DNA of 63,421 bases from Geothrix sp. (lineage in GTDB: Bacteria; Acidobacteriota; Holophagae; Holophagales; Holophagaceae). The translations under genes were made by a program, and so were the position numbers. Positions 44,523 to 53,790 of the stretch are shown here, piece by piece (position 1 is the first letter of the stretch; each line of letters starts with the position of its first letter). The notes below the pieces were generated by a model, which had not been told where the DNA came from, searched no databases, and was given only the letters and a program-made list of their open reading frames with translations. The stretch covers positions 1 to 63,421 of the forward strand of contig JAGRPP010000025.1 in the NCBI GenBank assembly GCA_019449415.1, in the 5' to 3' direction.

Positions 44523-45653
44523 TCAGGCGCCCTGCCCCATCCACCCCGGCAGGATGGCGCGGCCGGGGAAGCGGCGGCGGAGGCGGGCCAAGACGGGCTC
44601 GAGGCGCTCGAGCTTCTCGTTCCGGGAGTCCTCGAAGAGGGCCCGTTCACGACCCAGGCCCCAGGCCAGGCGCAGCTCCACCTCGCGCACGAGGAGGCGG
44701 CGGGTGGCCAGGGCCAGAAAGGCCTGCTGGAGGCGGCGGGCCAGCACCAGGGGCGGCGTCGTCAGGTCCTCGGGGGCGGCATGCCAAGCGTGGGGCTCGC
44801 CATCCACATCCCACCAGCGCAGGGTCAGGCGGCGCGGGTGGCGGGCATCGGACCAGAGCCAGTCCAGGCAGCGGGCGGCCAGGGCCACCTCCTCGGGCAG
44901 GCGGGGGGGCTGGAGGCGCCAGCCGTGGCGGGCGTGGCCAGGGCGCTCCGTGAGCAGGGGCAGCCGGGGCCGATCCTCGCCGCGGACGCGGGCCTGCAGG
45001 TCCGGCGCCACCGTGGTGTTCGTCAGCTCCGCCAGCACCGCCAGGGGCACAGGCTGGAGGTCGGCGAACTGGCGCAGGCCCAGGCGGTGGAAGCGGTCCC
45101 GGATGCGGGGCGCCAGATCCGGCAGGCGGCGGAGGGGCTGGGGGGCGAGGAAGGAGGCCTCGGCCCCCTCCTCCACCCGCTCCAGATGCTGCTCGGCATG
45201 GGCGGCGATCTGGGCGGCGGTGGCGCTGAGGGAGAGCCCCCCGTGGCTGGCCCAGCCGTGCCGGTCGGTCAGCTCGCGGCACATGCGCGCGGCGGTATCC
45301 GCCAGGGGGCCGAAGATCGCTTGAGTGCCCTGGAGTTCCACCAGGGCTTCGCCTAGGCGCAGGAGCTGACCTTGGGGCGTCCAGTGCTGGAGGAAGTCGC
45401 TGAGGCTGCCCTGGGCCTCCCACCACACCTGAGGGGCCGGATCCAGCACCCGCAGGCCGCTGGCGGCCCGCAGGGCCTGGTCCATGGGCATGCCCGGGGC
45501 CAGCCCCTCGGCCCGGCCCCGGCGGTTCACGAACCAGAGGGTGGGCGTGCGGGGGCTTTCCGGGTTTAAGAAGGCCAGCGGCCGGTCCCGCAGGGTGCCG
45601 TCCCGCCCGCAGGCCAGCTGGAACGGCAGTTCGGGAACCCACATCGCCAGCAC
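44523..45653 (-). CDS. imuB: ImuB, catalytically inactive Y-family polymerase-like protein
   Basis: Adaptor of the DnaE2 mutasome that links the polymerase to the beta clamp. The 376-residue protein aligns with Y-family polymerases (little-finger region DLQPVPLAVLAELTN, then RLQPPRLPEEVALAARCLDW), but the N-terminal D-x-D metal site is replaced by MWVPELPFQLA, as in ImuB. The start is GTG at 45653, placed five bases after GGAGG; an ATG three codons inside is less well spaced. No imuA or lexA precedes it. Confidence 0.88.
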   Translation of the reverse strand: MLAMWVPELPFQLACGRDGTLRDRPLAFLNPESPRTPTLWFVNRRGRAEGLAPGMPMDQALRAASGLRVLDPAPQVWWEAQGSLSDFLQHWTPQGQLLRLGEALVELQGTQAIFGPLADTAARMCRELTDRHGWASHGGLSLSATAAQIAAHAEQHLERVEEGAEASFLAPQPLRRLPDLAPRIRDRFHRLGLRQFADLQPVPLAVLAELTNTTVAPDLQARVRGEDRPRLPLLTERPGHARHGWRLQPPRLPEEVALAARCLDWLWSDARHPRRLTLRWWDVDGEPHAWHAAPEDLTTPPLVLARRLQQAFLALATRRLLVREVELRLAWGLGRERALFEDSRNEKLERLEPVLARLRRRFPGRAILPGWMGQGA

Positions 45654-45693
45654 CGGAACCTCCAGAGGGGATCCAAGTATGGCGAAAATTTAG

Positions 45694-45707
45694 CGAATTG
45701 CAATTCG
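45694..45707. promoter_or_regulatory. Palindromic operator candidate upstream of imuB-dnaE2
   Basis: A perfect 14-bp palindrome, cgaattgcaattcg, lies 41 bases upstream of the imuB start in an otherwise non-coding gap. Mutasome operons are usually LexA-regulated, so this is a plausible LexA-type operator with a motif unlike the E. coli or Bacillus boxes. The assignment is inference. Confidence 0.45.
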
Positions 45708-45928
45708 AGATCGATCCTTCTGCTCCCGGGATGGGGTCGGTTCCCCCAAGGCGGCACCGACCTTTGTCGTATGCAGCCTAATCCATCAAAATCCGCACTT
45801 ATGTACCTGCTGGAATTCCGGGATACTGGCCCTTCGCGAGCCTGGAAGGCCTCGCATGAAGGGGCATCGTACCCCCTCCATCCGCCGGCAACGGCCCGCC
45901 GTTCCCCTGTCCCGCCCCCGGAGTTCCC

Positions 45929-47263
45929 ATGGTTTGCCCCCTTCGCCCTTCCCGCACCCTGCTCGCTTTCCTGATCACCGGCTCCACGGCCGGAACGCTG
46001 CTGGGGTCGGGCTTCCAGCTGCGGGAGCAGAGCCCCAGCGCCCAGGGCAACGCCTACGCCGGCATCAGCGCCGGGGGTACCGACATCGGCAGCATGTTCT
46101 TCAATGTGGCCACCCTCACCCGCTTCGAGGGGAACCAGGCCGTGCTGGGCTTCAGTAGCATCGCCCCCTCGGCCCGCCTGGACGGCGGTTCCGCCTCCCG
46201 GGCCACGCCCCTGGGCGGCAGTCCGGTCAGCGGCACCGCGGGTGGCGATGCGGGCCGCCAGGCGGTCCTCCCCGTGGCCTACGCGCTCTGGAGTGCGAGC
46301 TCGGACCTGAAGCTGGGCCTTTCCCTGAACAGCCCCTTCGGCCTCGGCAGCGAGTACGAGGCCAACTGGATCGGCCGGTACCACGCGATCAAATCCCAGA
46401 TCACGGTGGTGGAGGTCGCCCCCAGCCTGGCCTGGCGCGTGGATTCCCGCTGGTCCCTGGGCGCCGCCGTGGTGGCCCGGTATGTGGACGCCGAACTGAC
46501 CAACGCCGTGGACTTCGGCGCGGTGGGCGCGGCCCTTCGCATCCCCGGATTCATTCCGGGAACCCAGGACGGCACCGTGAAGGTGACGGGAAAACAGTGG
46601 AAATACGGCTACAAGCTGGGGGTCCTCTTTGAGCCCACCCAGAACCTGCGCCTCGGCGCGGCCTACCACTCCCGCATCGACTTCGCCCTGAAGGGGGATG
46701 TGCACTACGAGGGGGTGCCCGCAGCATTGAAGGCCGCCTTCCAGGACGGAGGAGCCACCCCCCGGGCCAACCAGCCGGCCACCGCCTCCCTGGGCGCGGC
46801 CTGGGAGATCACCCCGGGCCTGAGCCTCCAGGCGGAGGCTGCCCGGACATTCTGGAGCTGTTTCCAGGACATCCGCATCGAGTTCGCCTCGGGCCAGAGC
46901 ACCTCTGTCACCGAGGAGAAGTGGAAGGACACCTGGTTCACCTCGCTGGGCACCACCTGGAAGCCGAACGGCACCTGGACCTTCCGGGCCGGCGTGGCCA
47001 AGGACCAGGCGGCGACCTCGGACGCCTACCGCACCCCCCGCATTCCCGACGCGGACCGCACCTGGCTCAGTGCCGGCGCAGGCTACGCCTTCAGCAAGGC
47101 CTTCGCCCTGGACCTGGGCTACAGCTACATCTTCGTGAAGGACTCCACCCTGAACCTCAAGGCGGGCAGCCCCGGCAACCCGGACTTCTTCCGCGGCAAC
47201 CTCTCCGGCACCTACCGCAACTGCATCCAGGTCCTGGCCCTGCAGGCCCGCTACAGCTTCTGA
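45929..47263 (+). CDS. FadL/OmpP1-family outer-membrane hydrophobe transporter
   Basis: A 444-residue outer-membrane barrel of the FadL family, which imports long-chain fatty acids or aromatic hydrocarbons. The mature start GSGFQLREQSPSAQGNAYAG is the family's N-terminal hatch signature; GTDIGSMFFNVATLTRF corresponds to the conserved NPA-type loop. The protein ends in ALQARYSF, with terminal Phe for Bam insertion. A signal peptide precedes it. The gene stands alone. Confidence 0.9.
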   Translation: MVCPLRPSRTLLAFLITGSTAGTLLGSGFQLREQSPSAQGNAYAGISAGGTDIGSMFFNVATLTRFEGNQAVLGFSSIAPSARLDGGSASRATPLGGSPVSGTAGGDAGRQAVLPVAYALWSASSDLKLGLSLNSPFGLGSEYEANWIGRYHAIKSQITVVEVAPSLAWRVDSRWSLGAAVVARYVDAELTNAVDFGAVGAALRIPGFIPGTQDGTVKVTGKQWKYGYKLGVLFEPTQNLRLGAAYHSRIDFALKGDVHYEGVPAALKAAFQDGGATPRANQPATASLGAAWEITPGLSLQAEAARTFWSCFQDIRIEFASGQSTSVTEEKWKDTWFTSLGTTWKPNGTWTFRAGVAKDQAATSDAYRTPRIPDADRTWLSAGAGYAFSKAFALDLGYSYIFVKDSTLNLKAGSPGNPDFFRGNLSGTYRNCIQVLALQARYSF

Positions 47264-47299
47264 AGCGGGTCCGCAGCTGCGAGGCCTTGGCGCCCGGTC

Positions 47300-47338
47300 T
47301 CAAGACTCCATCTGGAACCGGTGCGTGCACTCCACCCG
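47300..47338 (-). pseudogene. Duplicated remnant of the moaE 3' end
   Basis: The minus strand reads R-V-E-C-T-H-R-F-Q-M-E-S-stop, repeating the C-terminal V-E-C-T-H-R-F-Q-M of the intact MoaE 120 bases away. Over 30 bases (47309-47338 against 47431-47460) 27 are identical, and the differences include synonymous third positions. It looks like a fragment left by a partial duplication or by replacement of the gene's end. Confidence 0.6.
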
Positions 47339-47427
47339 GGACCCCACTCTGCGATCCCGCGCAGCGGGGCGCAGGAGGGCGCGGCGGGGCCGCGTCCGTT
47401 CGCGGGCGGCCAGAGGCGGATCCTGGC

Positions 47428-47862
47428 TCACATCTGGAAGCGGTGTGTGCACTCCACCCAGCTCTCGCTTCCATCCTTGTAGCGCTCCCGCTTCCAGATG
47501 GGCACGCGCTGCTTGATCTCGTCCATGATCCAGGCGGCGGCCTGGAAGCTTTCGGCGCGGTGCGCGCTGCTGGTGACGACGAGGACGGCGGCCTCGGTGA
47601 GGGGCACCACGCCGATGCGGTGATGGACGGCGCAGCGCGTGAGCCCATAGCGCTCGATGGCCTTTTCGCGCAGGAGGCCCAGTTCCTTCTCCGCCATGGG
47701 CACATAAGCCTCGTAGGCCAGCTCCAGCACGGGGCGGCCTTCGTGGTGATCCCGGGCCCGCCCTTCGAAGAGCACGAGGGCGCCGGCATGGGGGTCTTCC
47801 ATGACACTTCGTAAAGCCATCGCGTCCAGAGGCGCTTCCTGAACCGCTATCCAGGGAATCAT
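47428..47862 (-). CDS. moaE: Molybdopterin synthase catalytic subunit MoaE
   Basis: Large subunit of molybdopterin synthase, which with thiocarboxylated MoaD inserts the dithiolene sulfurs into precursor Z. The 144-residue protein has GALVLFEGRARDHHEGRPVL, LAYEAYVPMAEKEL, HHRIGVVPLTEAAVLVVTSS, HRAESFQAAAWIMDEIKQRV and PIWKRERYKDG, including the catalytic Lys residues. An alternative start nine codons upstream (47889) is possible. No other moa gene is adjacent. A duplicated fragment of its 3' end lies downstream. Confidence 0.93.
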   Translation of the reverse strand: MIPWIAVQEAPLDAMALRSVMEDPHAGALVLFEGRARDHHEGRPVLELAYEAYVPMAEKELGLLREKAIERYGLTRCAVHHRIGVVPLTEAAVLVVTSSAHRAESFQAAAWIMDEIKQRVPIWKRERYKDGSESWVECTHRFQM

Positions 47863-47916
47863 GCGTGTCTCCGCTTCAGGCCCAAACATACACTGAACTG
47901 TTTCCCGAGGTCCGCC

Positions 47917-49257
47917 ATGTCCACGCCCCACCTTGATCCGAACGCCGTCTTCGACACGCTGGGCCGCCACATGCTCGTGGACGGGTTCCATCTGGTGATG
48001 GACCTGGAAAAATCCCACGGTTCCTGGATCGTGGACGCCCGGAATGGCCGGAAGTACTTGGATTTCTACACCTTCTTCGCCACGACGCCGCTCGGCCACA
48101 ACCACCCCCGCCTGCGGGAGGCAGCCTTCGTGCAGCGCCTGGGCGAGATCGCCGTCAACAAGCCCGCCAACTCGGACATCTACACCACGGCTTTCGCGGA
48201 GTGGGTGGAGGCCTTCGGCACCCACGCGGCGCCCGACTACCTGCCGCACCTGTTCTGGATCGACGGCGGCTCCCTGGCGGTGGAGAACGCCCTGAAGGCC
48301 GCCTTCGACTGGAAGGTGCGCAAGAATCTGGCGGCGGGCAAGGGCGAGAAGGGTTCGCAGGTCATCCACTTCCGCGAGGCCTTCCACGGCCGCAGCGGCT
48401 ACACCCTCAGCCTCACGAACACCGCCGATCCCCGCAAATACCAGTACTTCCCCAAGTTCCCCTGGCCCCGCGTGCCGAACCCCAAGCTGACCTTCCCCAT
48501 GGACCTCGCCAAGATCGAGGCTGCGGAAGCCGAAGCCGTGGCTGCCATCGAAGCGGCCGTGGCCCAGAACCCCGACGACATCGCCTGCCTGATCATCGAG
48601 CCCATCCAGGGCGAGGGCGGCGACAACCACTTCCGGGGTGAATTCCTGGCGAAGCTGAGGGTCCTGGCGGACCGTCATGAATTCCTGCTTATCTTCGACG
48701 AAGTGCAAACGGGCTTCGGCGCCACGGGCCAGTGGTGGGCCCACCAGTGGTTCGGCGTGCAGCCCGACATCATCGCCTTCGGCAAGAAGGCCCAGACCTG
48801 CGGCATCGCCGCCGGCCGGCGCTTGGACGAAGTGGACAGCGTGTTCAAGGTGCCCAGCCGCATCAACAGCACCTGGGGTGGCAACCTCGTGGACATGGTG
48901 CGCGGCACGCGCATCATCGAGGTCATCCGCGAGGAGAACCTCCTCGAGCACGGCGTGAAGCAGGGCGAGCGCCTGCTCAAGGGCCTGCAGGAGATCCACC
49001 GCGACTTCCCCGAGTTCACCGCGAACCCCCGGGGCCGCGGCCTCTTCTGCGCCATGGACATCGCCAGCCCCGAGCTGCGCAATGCCGTGGTGGCCAAGGG
49101 CCACGAGCTGGGCATGATGATTCTCTCTACCGGCGTGAAGGGCCTGCGCTTCCGCCCCGCCATGAACCTCACGACCCCGGATCTGGATCTGGGCGTGGAG
49201 CTGCTCCGCAAGGCCGTGGCCCAAGTGGCGGCCGCTTCCCCTACTCTGGTGGGATGA
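47917..49257 (+). CDS. lat: L-lysine 6-aminotransferase (lysine epsilon-aminotransferase)
   Basis: PLP-dependent class III aminotransferase converting L-lysine and 2-oxoglutarate to 2-aminoadipate semialdehyde and glutamate. It has 446 residues; features of the LAT group include [72 protein letters not shown] and the PLP-lysine in [12 protein letters not shown]. The start follows GAGGTCC. The downstream RNase HI gene overlaps its stop as ATGA, indicating translational coupling of unrelated functions. Confidence 0.92.
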   Translation: MSTPHLDPNAVFDTLGRHMLVDGFHLVMDLEKSHGSWIVDARNGRKYLDFYTFFATTPLGHNHPRLREAAFVQRLGEIAVNKPANSDIYTTAFAEWVEAFGTHAAPDYLPHLFWIDGGSLAVENALKAAFDWKVRKNLAAGKGEKGSQVIHFREAFHGRSGYTLSLTNTADPRKYQYFPKFPWPRVPNPKLTFPMDLAKIEAAEAEAVAAIEAAVAQNPDDIACLIIEPIQGEGGDNHFRGEFLAKLRVLADRHEFLLIFDEVQTGFGATGQWWAHQWFGVQPDIIAFGKKAQTCGIAAGRRLDEVDSVFKVPSRINSTWGGNLVDMVRGTRIIEVIREENLLEHGVKQGERLLKGLQEIHRDFPEFTANPRGRGLFCAMDIASPELRNAVVAKGHELGMMILSTGVKGLRFRPAMNLTTPDLDLGVELLRKAVAQVAAASPTLVG

Positions 49258-49697
49258 AAATCGAGCTCTACTGCGATGGCGCGTGTCTTGGGAACCCCGG
49301 TCCGGGTGGCTGGGGGTACCTGTTGAGGGTGCATCTCGCCGCGGGCATCCAGGAGAAGGAAGGCTCCGGCCCCGAGGCCGACACCACCAACAACCGCATG
49401 GAGCTGATGGCCGCCATCAAGGGCCTGGAGGCGCTCACGAAGCCCTGCCAGGTGCTGCTGCAGAGCGACAGCCAGTATGTGGTGAAGGGCATCACCTCGT
49501 GGCTGAAGGACTGGAAGCGACGGGGTTGGAAGAAGGCCGACGGCAAGCCGGTCCTGAACGCGGATCTGTGGCAGGCTCTGGACGCCCAGCTGGCCCGGCA
49601 CCATGTGGAGGCCCGCTGGGTGAAGGGCCACGCGGGCCACGCGGAAAACGAGCGGGTGGACCGCCTCGCCAACGAGGCGGCGCAGTCCCTGACATGA
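49254..49697 (+). CDS. rnhA: Ribonuclease HI
   Basis: Degrades RNA in RNA-DNA hybrids. The 147-residue protein carries the DEDD active site: D in [20 protein letters not shown] in [17 protein letters not shown] in [13 protein letters not shown] and D in [18 protein letters not shown], with the basic [18 protein letters not shown] handle. The start ATG overlaps the lat stop. A 14-bp terminator stem begins within the last codons. Confidence 0.96.
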   Translation: MKIELYCDGACLGNPGPGGWGYLLRVHLAAGIQEKEGSGPEADTTNNRMELMAAIKGLEALTKPCQVLLQSDSQYVVKGITSWLKDWKRRGWKKADGKPVLNADLWQALDAQLARHHVEARWVKGHAGHAENERVDRLANEAAQSLT

Positions 49698-49724
49698 AAC
49701 GGGCCCCAAAGGGCCCGTTTCATG
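49693..49724. terminator. Terminator overlapping the rnhA stop
   Basis: A perfect 14-bp stem (catgaaacgggccc / gggcccgtttcatg) with a caaa loop, placed between convergent rnhA and the pseudokinase-TonB gene. It is suited to act on both transcripts. Confidence 0.85.
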
Positions 49725-49737
49725 GAGGTCCGAACCC

Positions 49738-51558
49738 CTACCTCCGCTTGGGGAACTTGTAGACGATCTCGGGCGTCCAGCCGCGCACGGGCTTGCCGTC
49801 GCGGACGGCGGGGCTGAACGAGGATTTGTTGGCTGCCTCGATGGCCGCCTCGTCGAACCCGTAGGAACCGGACACGCCCTCGATCACGGACACCTTCAGG
49901 GGATGGCCCTGTTCGCTCACGAACACCTTCAGCCGCACGAAGTGGTCGAGGTTGGTCTCCCAGCGCATCTGGACGGCCCGGAGGGGGAAGGCCGGCGCGA
50001 TCTGGCTGGTCACGCGGGCTGGCTGGTCGTTGTTGACGGCCGGGGCCATGGTCTGGGGCGCGGCGGTCTGGGGCGTGGGGACCTGGGTGGGCACGGCGGC
50101 GGGCCGCTGGGCCTCCTGCATGGGCTGGGGCTTGGGCGGCTCCGGCGCGGGCGGGGCGGTGGCCACCTTGGTCTCGGCGGCCTTCTTCTGCTCGGCCAGC
50201 TTCTGCTCGGCCGCCTTCTGCTCGGCCAGCTTCTGCTCGGCCAGCCTCTGCTGCCGCTCCACTTCGAGCTTGCGGGCCTGGGCCTCGTCCAGCTGCTTCT
50301 GGATCCGGGCCTTCTCTTCCACCGACTTGGTCTCGCTCAGCTGCTTCTGGAGCTGGGCGGTCTTCTCGGTCTCGGCCTTGGCCTTGGCATCGAGGTCGGA
50401 CTTCTGCTGCTCGATCTGCACCTTCAGGAGCTGGAGCTCCGCCAGCTGCTTCTGCATGGCCGGATCGACCTTGGGGCGGCCGAAGAGGATGTAGCCCAGG
50501 CCCAGGATCACCACCGCGGCCAGGCCGCCGCCGATGAGGAGCGTCTTGTTCTTCTGGTTGGCCTCCTCCGCCGCGTGGCCGTCGATGTGCTCCACGCGAG
50601 TGGCGCCGCTGCGCAGGGTTTCGCCGGCGGCGGTGTAGGCCAGGTAGTTGTCCCCCTGTTCCGCCTTCATGGCCAGCGCGTCCCGGTCGTTCTCCTCCCG
50701 GAACAGCGTGTGCATGAAGAAGGCCATGTTGAAGGTGGTGGGGCTGTATTCACCGTCGTAGAGCACCCGCTCGAGTTCGGTGTTGAAGGCCTCCACCGTG
50801 GCGAAGGGCTGGCGGCCCAGCAGCAGGCGGCCGAGGAAGGCGCGGATCTCCGCGGGCAGGGGGGCCTCCTCCTGCGCGGCCTTGAGCGTGGCCTTGTCCA
50901 GGAGGGTCTGGAAGTCGCCGCCGAGGGGCAGCTGCTCGAAGGTGAGCAGCTCGTAGAGCACGGCGCCCAGCGCGAACAGATCCTGCTGGAGGGCGTCGTT
51001 CTCGGGGCCCTGGAGGTAGGGCGCGAGCTTGCGCTTCGCCGTGGGGGCCTTGGCCAGCATGCTCTTGGCCAGAGCGGCATAGGGGGCATCCACGATCTGG
51101 GTGGCGCCTTCGAAGCTCACCCACACGCTGTGCGGGCTCAGCACGCCGTGGCTGGCGCCCTTGGCCTGCATCTGCACGATGCCCTGGGCCACGCCCTGGA
51201 TCACCGTGAGGGCGTGATCGACGCCGAAGGGGATCTGCTCCTGCCGGGCCTTCTCGATGAGCTGCGCGAGGCTTCGGCCGGGCACATAGTCCCAAGCCAC
51301 ATGTGGCGCCTTGCCGCTCTCCACCCGGTAGCCCAACCCGTAGATGCGCGCGCCGCCCAGCAGGGGCACCACGCGACCAGCTTCGGACAGGCGGGTGTTC
51401 ATGCCCGCCTGGAACATCTCCTCCGAGAAGGTCCGCACCAGGGCGTGGCGGTCGAAGTTGCTGCCGGTGATGACGACGGCCCGATGGATCGCGCCGAAAG
51501 GATCGCTAGCCAGGTCTGAGGCCAGCAGATAGGACCCGAGGCGCGTATAGGTGCCCAT
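49738..51558 (-). CDS. Membrane pseudokinase with C-terminal TonB domain
   Basis: A 606-residue chimera. Residues 8-270 have a protein-kinase fold, but the catalytic loop reads ASHGVLSPHSVWVS instead of H-x-D-L-K-P-x-N and the DFG equivalent is IVDAPYAA, so it should lack phosphotransfer. One membrane segment spans 339-360 (LLIGGGLAAVVILGLGYILF), followed by a long coiled coil (363-470, rich in EQKLAEQKAAE), a Pro/Ala/Gln linker (475-515) and a TonB C-terminal domain (525-606, KSSFSPAVRDGKPVRGWTPE). The layout suggests a cytoplasmic sensor linked through the periplasm to an outer-membrane partner. Confidence 0.88.
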   Translation of the reverse strand: MGTYTRLGSYLLASDLASDPFGAIHRAVVITGSNFDRHALVRTFSEEMFQAGMNTRLSEAGRVVPLLGGARIYGLGYRVESGKAPHVAWDYVPGRSLAQLIEKARQEQIPFGVDHALTVIQGVAQGIVQMQAKGASHGVLSPHSVWVSFEGATQIVDAPYAALAKSMLAKAPTAKRKLAPYLQGPENDALQQDLFALGAVLYELLTFEQLPLGGDFQTLLDKATLKAAQEEAPLPAEIRAFLGRLLLGRQPFATVEAFNTELERVLYDGEYSPTTFNMAFFMHTLFREENDRDALAMKAEQGDNYLAYTAAGETLRSGATRVEHIDGHAAEEANQKNKTLLIGGGLAAVVILGLGYILFGRPKVDPAMQKQLAELQLLKVQIEQQKSDLDAKAKAETEKTAQLQKQLSETKSVEEKARIQKQLDEAQARKLEVERQQRLAEQKLAEQKAAEQKLAEQKKAAETKVATAPPAPEPPKPQPMQEAQRPAAVPTQVPTPQTAAPQTMAPAVNNDQPARVTSQIAPAFPLRAVQMRWETNLDHFVRLKVFVSEQGHPLKVSVIEGVSGSYGFDEAAIEAANKSSFSPAVRDGKPVRGWTPEIVYKFPKRR

Positions 51559-51644
51559 GACTTTCTCCAGAGGGAATGCTTGGAAAGATAGCTTGAAAGT
51601 CGTGATTCGCCTAGCGAATCGAGGGTTCTTTCAGGCTCGCGGGA

Positions 51645-52313
51645 TCAGGGCGCGGGCGGAATCTCCCACTGGTCCCCGGCTGCCCGCCAGGCCAGGATCC
51701 AAAGGTTGGCCGTGGCGTGGACGCCATTGGAAAAAGCCAGCTGCATCTGGGCGAAGGGGAGGGACAGGTCGTCCCAGGGGCCGATGCGGCGACCGGCATT
51801 TTCGTCGAAATGCTCCCGGAGGCGCCGATTCCGCTCCTGCTTGGTGGCCAGAAAGCGCCGGAGGGCGGGGACGGGATCCAGGCCGCCGGCCACCGCCCAG
51901 TAGGGCTCCTGGGTCACCAGCAGGTGCGCCATGTGCTCGTCGGCGTACGCTTCGAAGCTCTCCCGCAGGGGGCTCATGCCCTCGCTGGCCGAAGGATCCG
52001 TCAGCAGCTGGACCAGGTGGGCCAGGACGCCCAGGTCGCGGACGATGTCCTCGGGGCGGCGGCGCTCCTCACTGAGCCGTAGGATGGTGCGGAACTGGGC
52101 CTCCACCTCCTCCACCGTGGGCGGCTGGTCGTTGGCGACCCCCCGGGCTCCCTCCAGCAGAGCCTGCGGGTGGGCTCGCAGCAGCGTGGCCATGCGTTTG
52201 GGCAGCAGCCGGATCGCCTTGGCCGTCTGGGCCTCATGGACCCTCGGGGACCAGGCCCCCAGCGGCCCGCAGGCCAACAGCAGCAGCAGTGCCGCGCCTC
52301 TCGGATCACGCAT
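51645..52313 (-). CDS. Exported protein resembling zinc-dependent phospholipase C / P1-nuclease fold
   Basis: A 222-residue exported protein (signal peptide in MRDPRGAALLLLLACGPLGA). The mature N-terminus WSPRVHEAQTAKAIRLLPKR parallels the W...H start of phospholipase C/P1 nuclease proteins, and DLGVLAHLVQLLTDPSAS parallels their H-x-x-x-D zinc motif. Further His residues occur at EHMAHLLV and NGVHATANLW. Identification is by pattern only. The start ATG at 52313 lies inside the 3' end of the upstream regulator gene, an overlap of eight bases. Confidence 0.6.
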   Translation of the reverse strand: MRDPRGAALLLLLACGPLGAWSPRVHEAQTAKAIRLLPKRMATLLRAHPQALLEGARGVANDQPPTVEEVEAQFRTILRLSEERRRPEDIVRDLGVLAHLVQLLTDPSASEGMSPLRESFEAYADEHMAHLLVTQEPYWAVAGGLDPVPALRRFLATKQERNRRLREHFDENAGRRIGPWDDLSLPFAQMQLAFSNGVHATANLWILAWRAAGDQWEIPPAP

Positions 52314-53724
52314 CGTGGGACTCCTGGGCCAGGGCCGATTCCGCTTCATCCATGGGGTTCAGCGGAATACCCAGGGCCTTCAGGCGGTGCAGCAAGGTGG
52401 TACGGCGCATGTCGAGCCGGCGGGCGGATTCGCTCTTGTTCCAGCCGGTGGCCTGGAGGGCCTCGAGGATCAAGTGGCGCTCCAGATCCTCCAGGAACCG
52501 GCCGAGCCCCTGGTGCTGAGGCAGACGCGGGTAGGCCGCCGTCGGCAGGATGCCCGCGATGGCCGCGGGAAGATCCTGGAGCAGCATCCGCTCGGGATCC
52601 GAGCCCAGCGCCATGGCCCGCTCCACGGCGTTCTCCAGCTCGCGCACATTGCCCGGCCAGCCGTAGGCTTCCAGGGCCTGCAGGGCGGCGGGCTCGACCT
52701 GCTTCAGCGGCAGACCCAGCTCACGGGCGAACTTGCGGATGAAGTGGGCCACGAGCACCGGAATGTCGTCCCGGTGCTCCCGCAGCGGCCGCAGCTGCAC
52801 AGGGATCACATTCAGGCGGTAGAAGAGGTCCTCGCGGAACCGCTTCTCCACCACCAGGGTGCTCAGGTCCTCGTTGGTGGCCGCCAGCAGGCGGAAGTCC
52901 GCCTTCACCGTGCGCGCCGAGCCCAGCGGTGTGAACTCCCGCTCCTGGATCACCCGCAGCAGCTTCACCTGCAGGCTGAGGGGCATGGTGCCGATCTCGT
53001 CCAGAAAGAGGGTGCCGCCCTCGGCCTGCTGGAAACGCCCCGGGCGGTCGGTGCGCGCGTCCGTGTAGGCCCCGCGCACATGGCCGAAGAGCTCGTCCTC
53101 CAGCAGCGTCTCCGGGATGGCCCCGCAGTGGATGGCCACGAAGGGGCCCTGAGCCCGGGGGCTCCACTGGTGGATGGCGCGGGCCGCCAGCTCCTTGCCC
53201 GTCCCCGAAGGCCCGGTGATGAGCACCGTGGAGGGCGACGGCGCCAGCCGGCGGAGCAGGGTCTGGAGGTGCTGCCACGCCTCGGACCGACCCACCATCT
53301 GGGGGCCGGGCTCCTTGTGCTGGATCTGCTCACGGAGCCGCTTGTTCTCCTGGTTCAGCTGCGACTTCTCGATGGCCCGCAGGAGCGTGTGTTCCAGTTC
53401 CTCGGCCCGGAAGGGCTTGGGGACATAGTCGTAAATGCCCATTCGCATGGCCTGGAGGGCCGTCTCGACGGAAGTCGAACCCGACAGCACCACCACCACC
53501 GTGTCGGGATTGGCCACAGCCTGACGGGCCAGTTCCAGGCCATTCAGATCCGGCAGCATGAGGTCCACCACCGCCAAGTCGAAGTGCTCGCGCCGCAGGC
53601 ACTGGGCGCCCCGCAGCCCCGAGCCGGTGCCCACGACCTCGTGCCCATGGCGGGATAACAGGGTGCCCACCACCTCGAGGATGGTGGGATCGTCGTCCAC
53701 CAGCAGAGCCCGGGCCGGATTCAT
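52306..53724 (-). CDS. NtrC-type sigma-54-dependent response regulator
   Basis: A 472-residue regulator: receiver domain with D54 (AVVDLMLPDLNGLE), AAA+ domain with Walker A TGPSGTGKELAARA, sigma-54 loop LEDELFGHVRGAYTDA (GAYTDA rather than canonical GAFTGA), Walker B GGTLFLDEIGTMPLS and GWPGNVRELENAVERAM, then a Fis-type HTH (ATGWNKSESARRLDMRR). The start at 53724 (MNPARALLVDDD) follows CAGGT. No histidine kinase is adjacent. It is divergent from comEC. The regulon is unknown, though flagellar or type IV pilus genes would be typical. Confidence 0.92.
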   Translation of the reverse strand: MNPARALLVDDDPTILEVVGTLLSRHGHEVVGTGSGLRGAQCLRREHFDLAVVDLMLPDLNGLELARQAVANPDTVVVVLSGSTSVETALQAMRMGIYDYVPKPFRAEELEHTLLRAIEKSQLNQENKRLREQIQHKEPGPQMVGRSEAWQHLQTLLRRLAPSPSTVLITGPSGTGKELAARAIHQWSPRAQGPFVAIHCGAIPETLLEDELFGHVRGAYTDARTDRPGRFQQAEGGTLFLDEIGTMPLSLQVKLLRVIQEREFTPLGSARTVKADFRLLAATNEDLSTLVVEKRFREDLFYRLNVIPVQLRPLREHRDDIPVLVAHFIRKFARELGLPLKQVEPAALQALEAYGWPGNVRELENAVERAMALGSDPERMLLQDLPAAIAGILPTAAYPRLPQHQGLGRFLEDLERHLILEALQATGWNKSESARRLDMRRTTLLHRLKALGIPLNPMDEAESALAQESHDA

Positions 53725-53790
53725 ACCTGCATGTTTCCCCAGGCCGGGACCCCCTGTCAAGGTTTGGACAGTCTGGATAGACTTCACCCC

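Noticed and set aside
49903..51519. A 538-codon plus-strand frame opposite the pseudokinase-TonB gene
   Set aside because: Leu/Gly-rich shadow of the coding strand with no recognisable domain or ribosome-binding site.
52306..53724. Loss of sigma-54 activity because GAFTGA reads GAYTDA
   Set aside because: The loop is intact in length and context; aromatic and last-glycine variants occur, so function is assumed retained.
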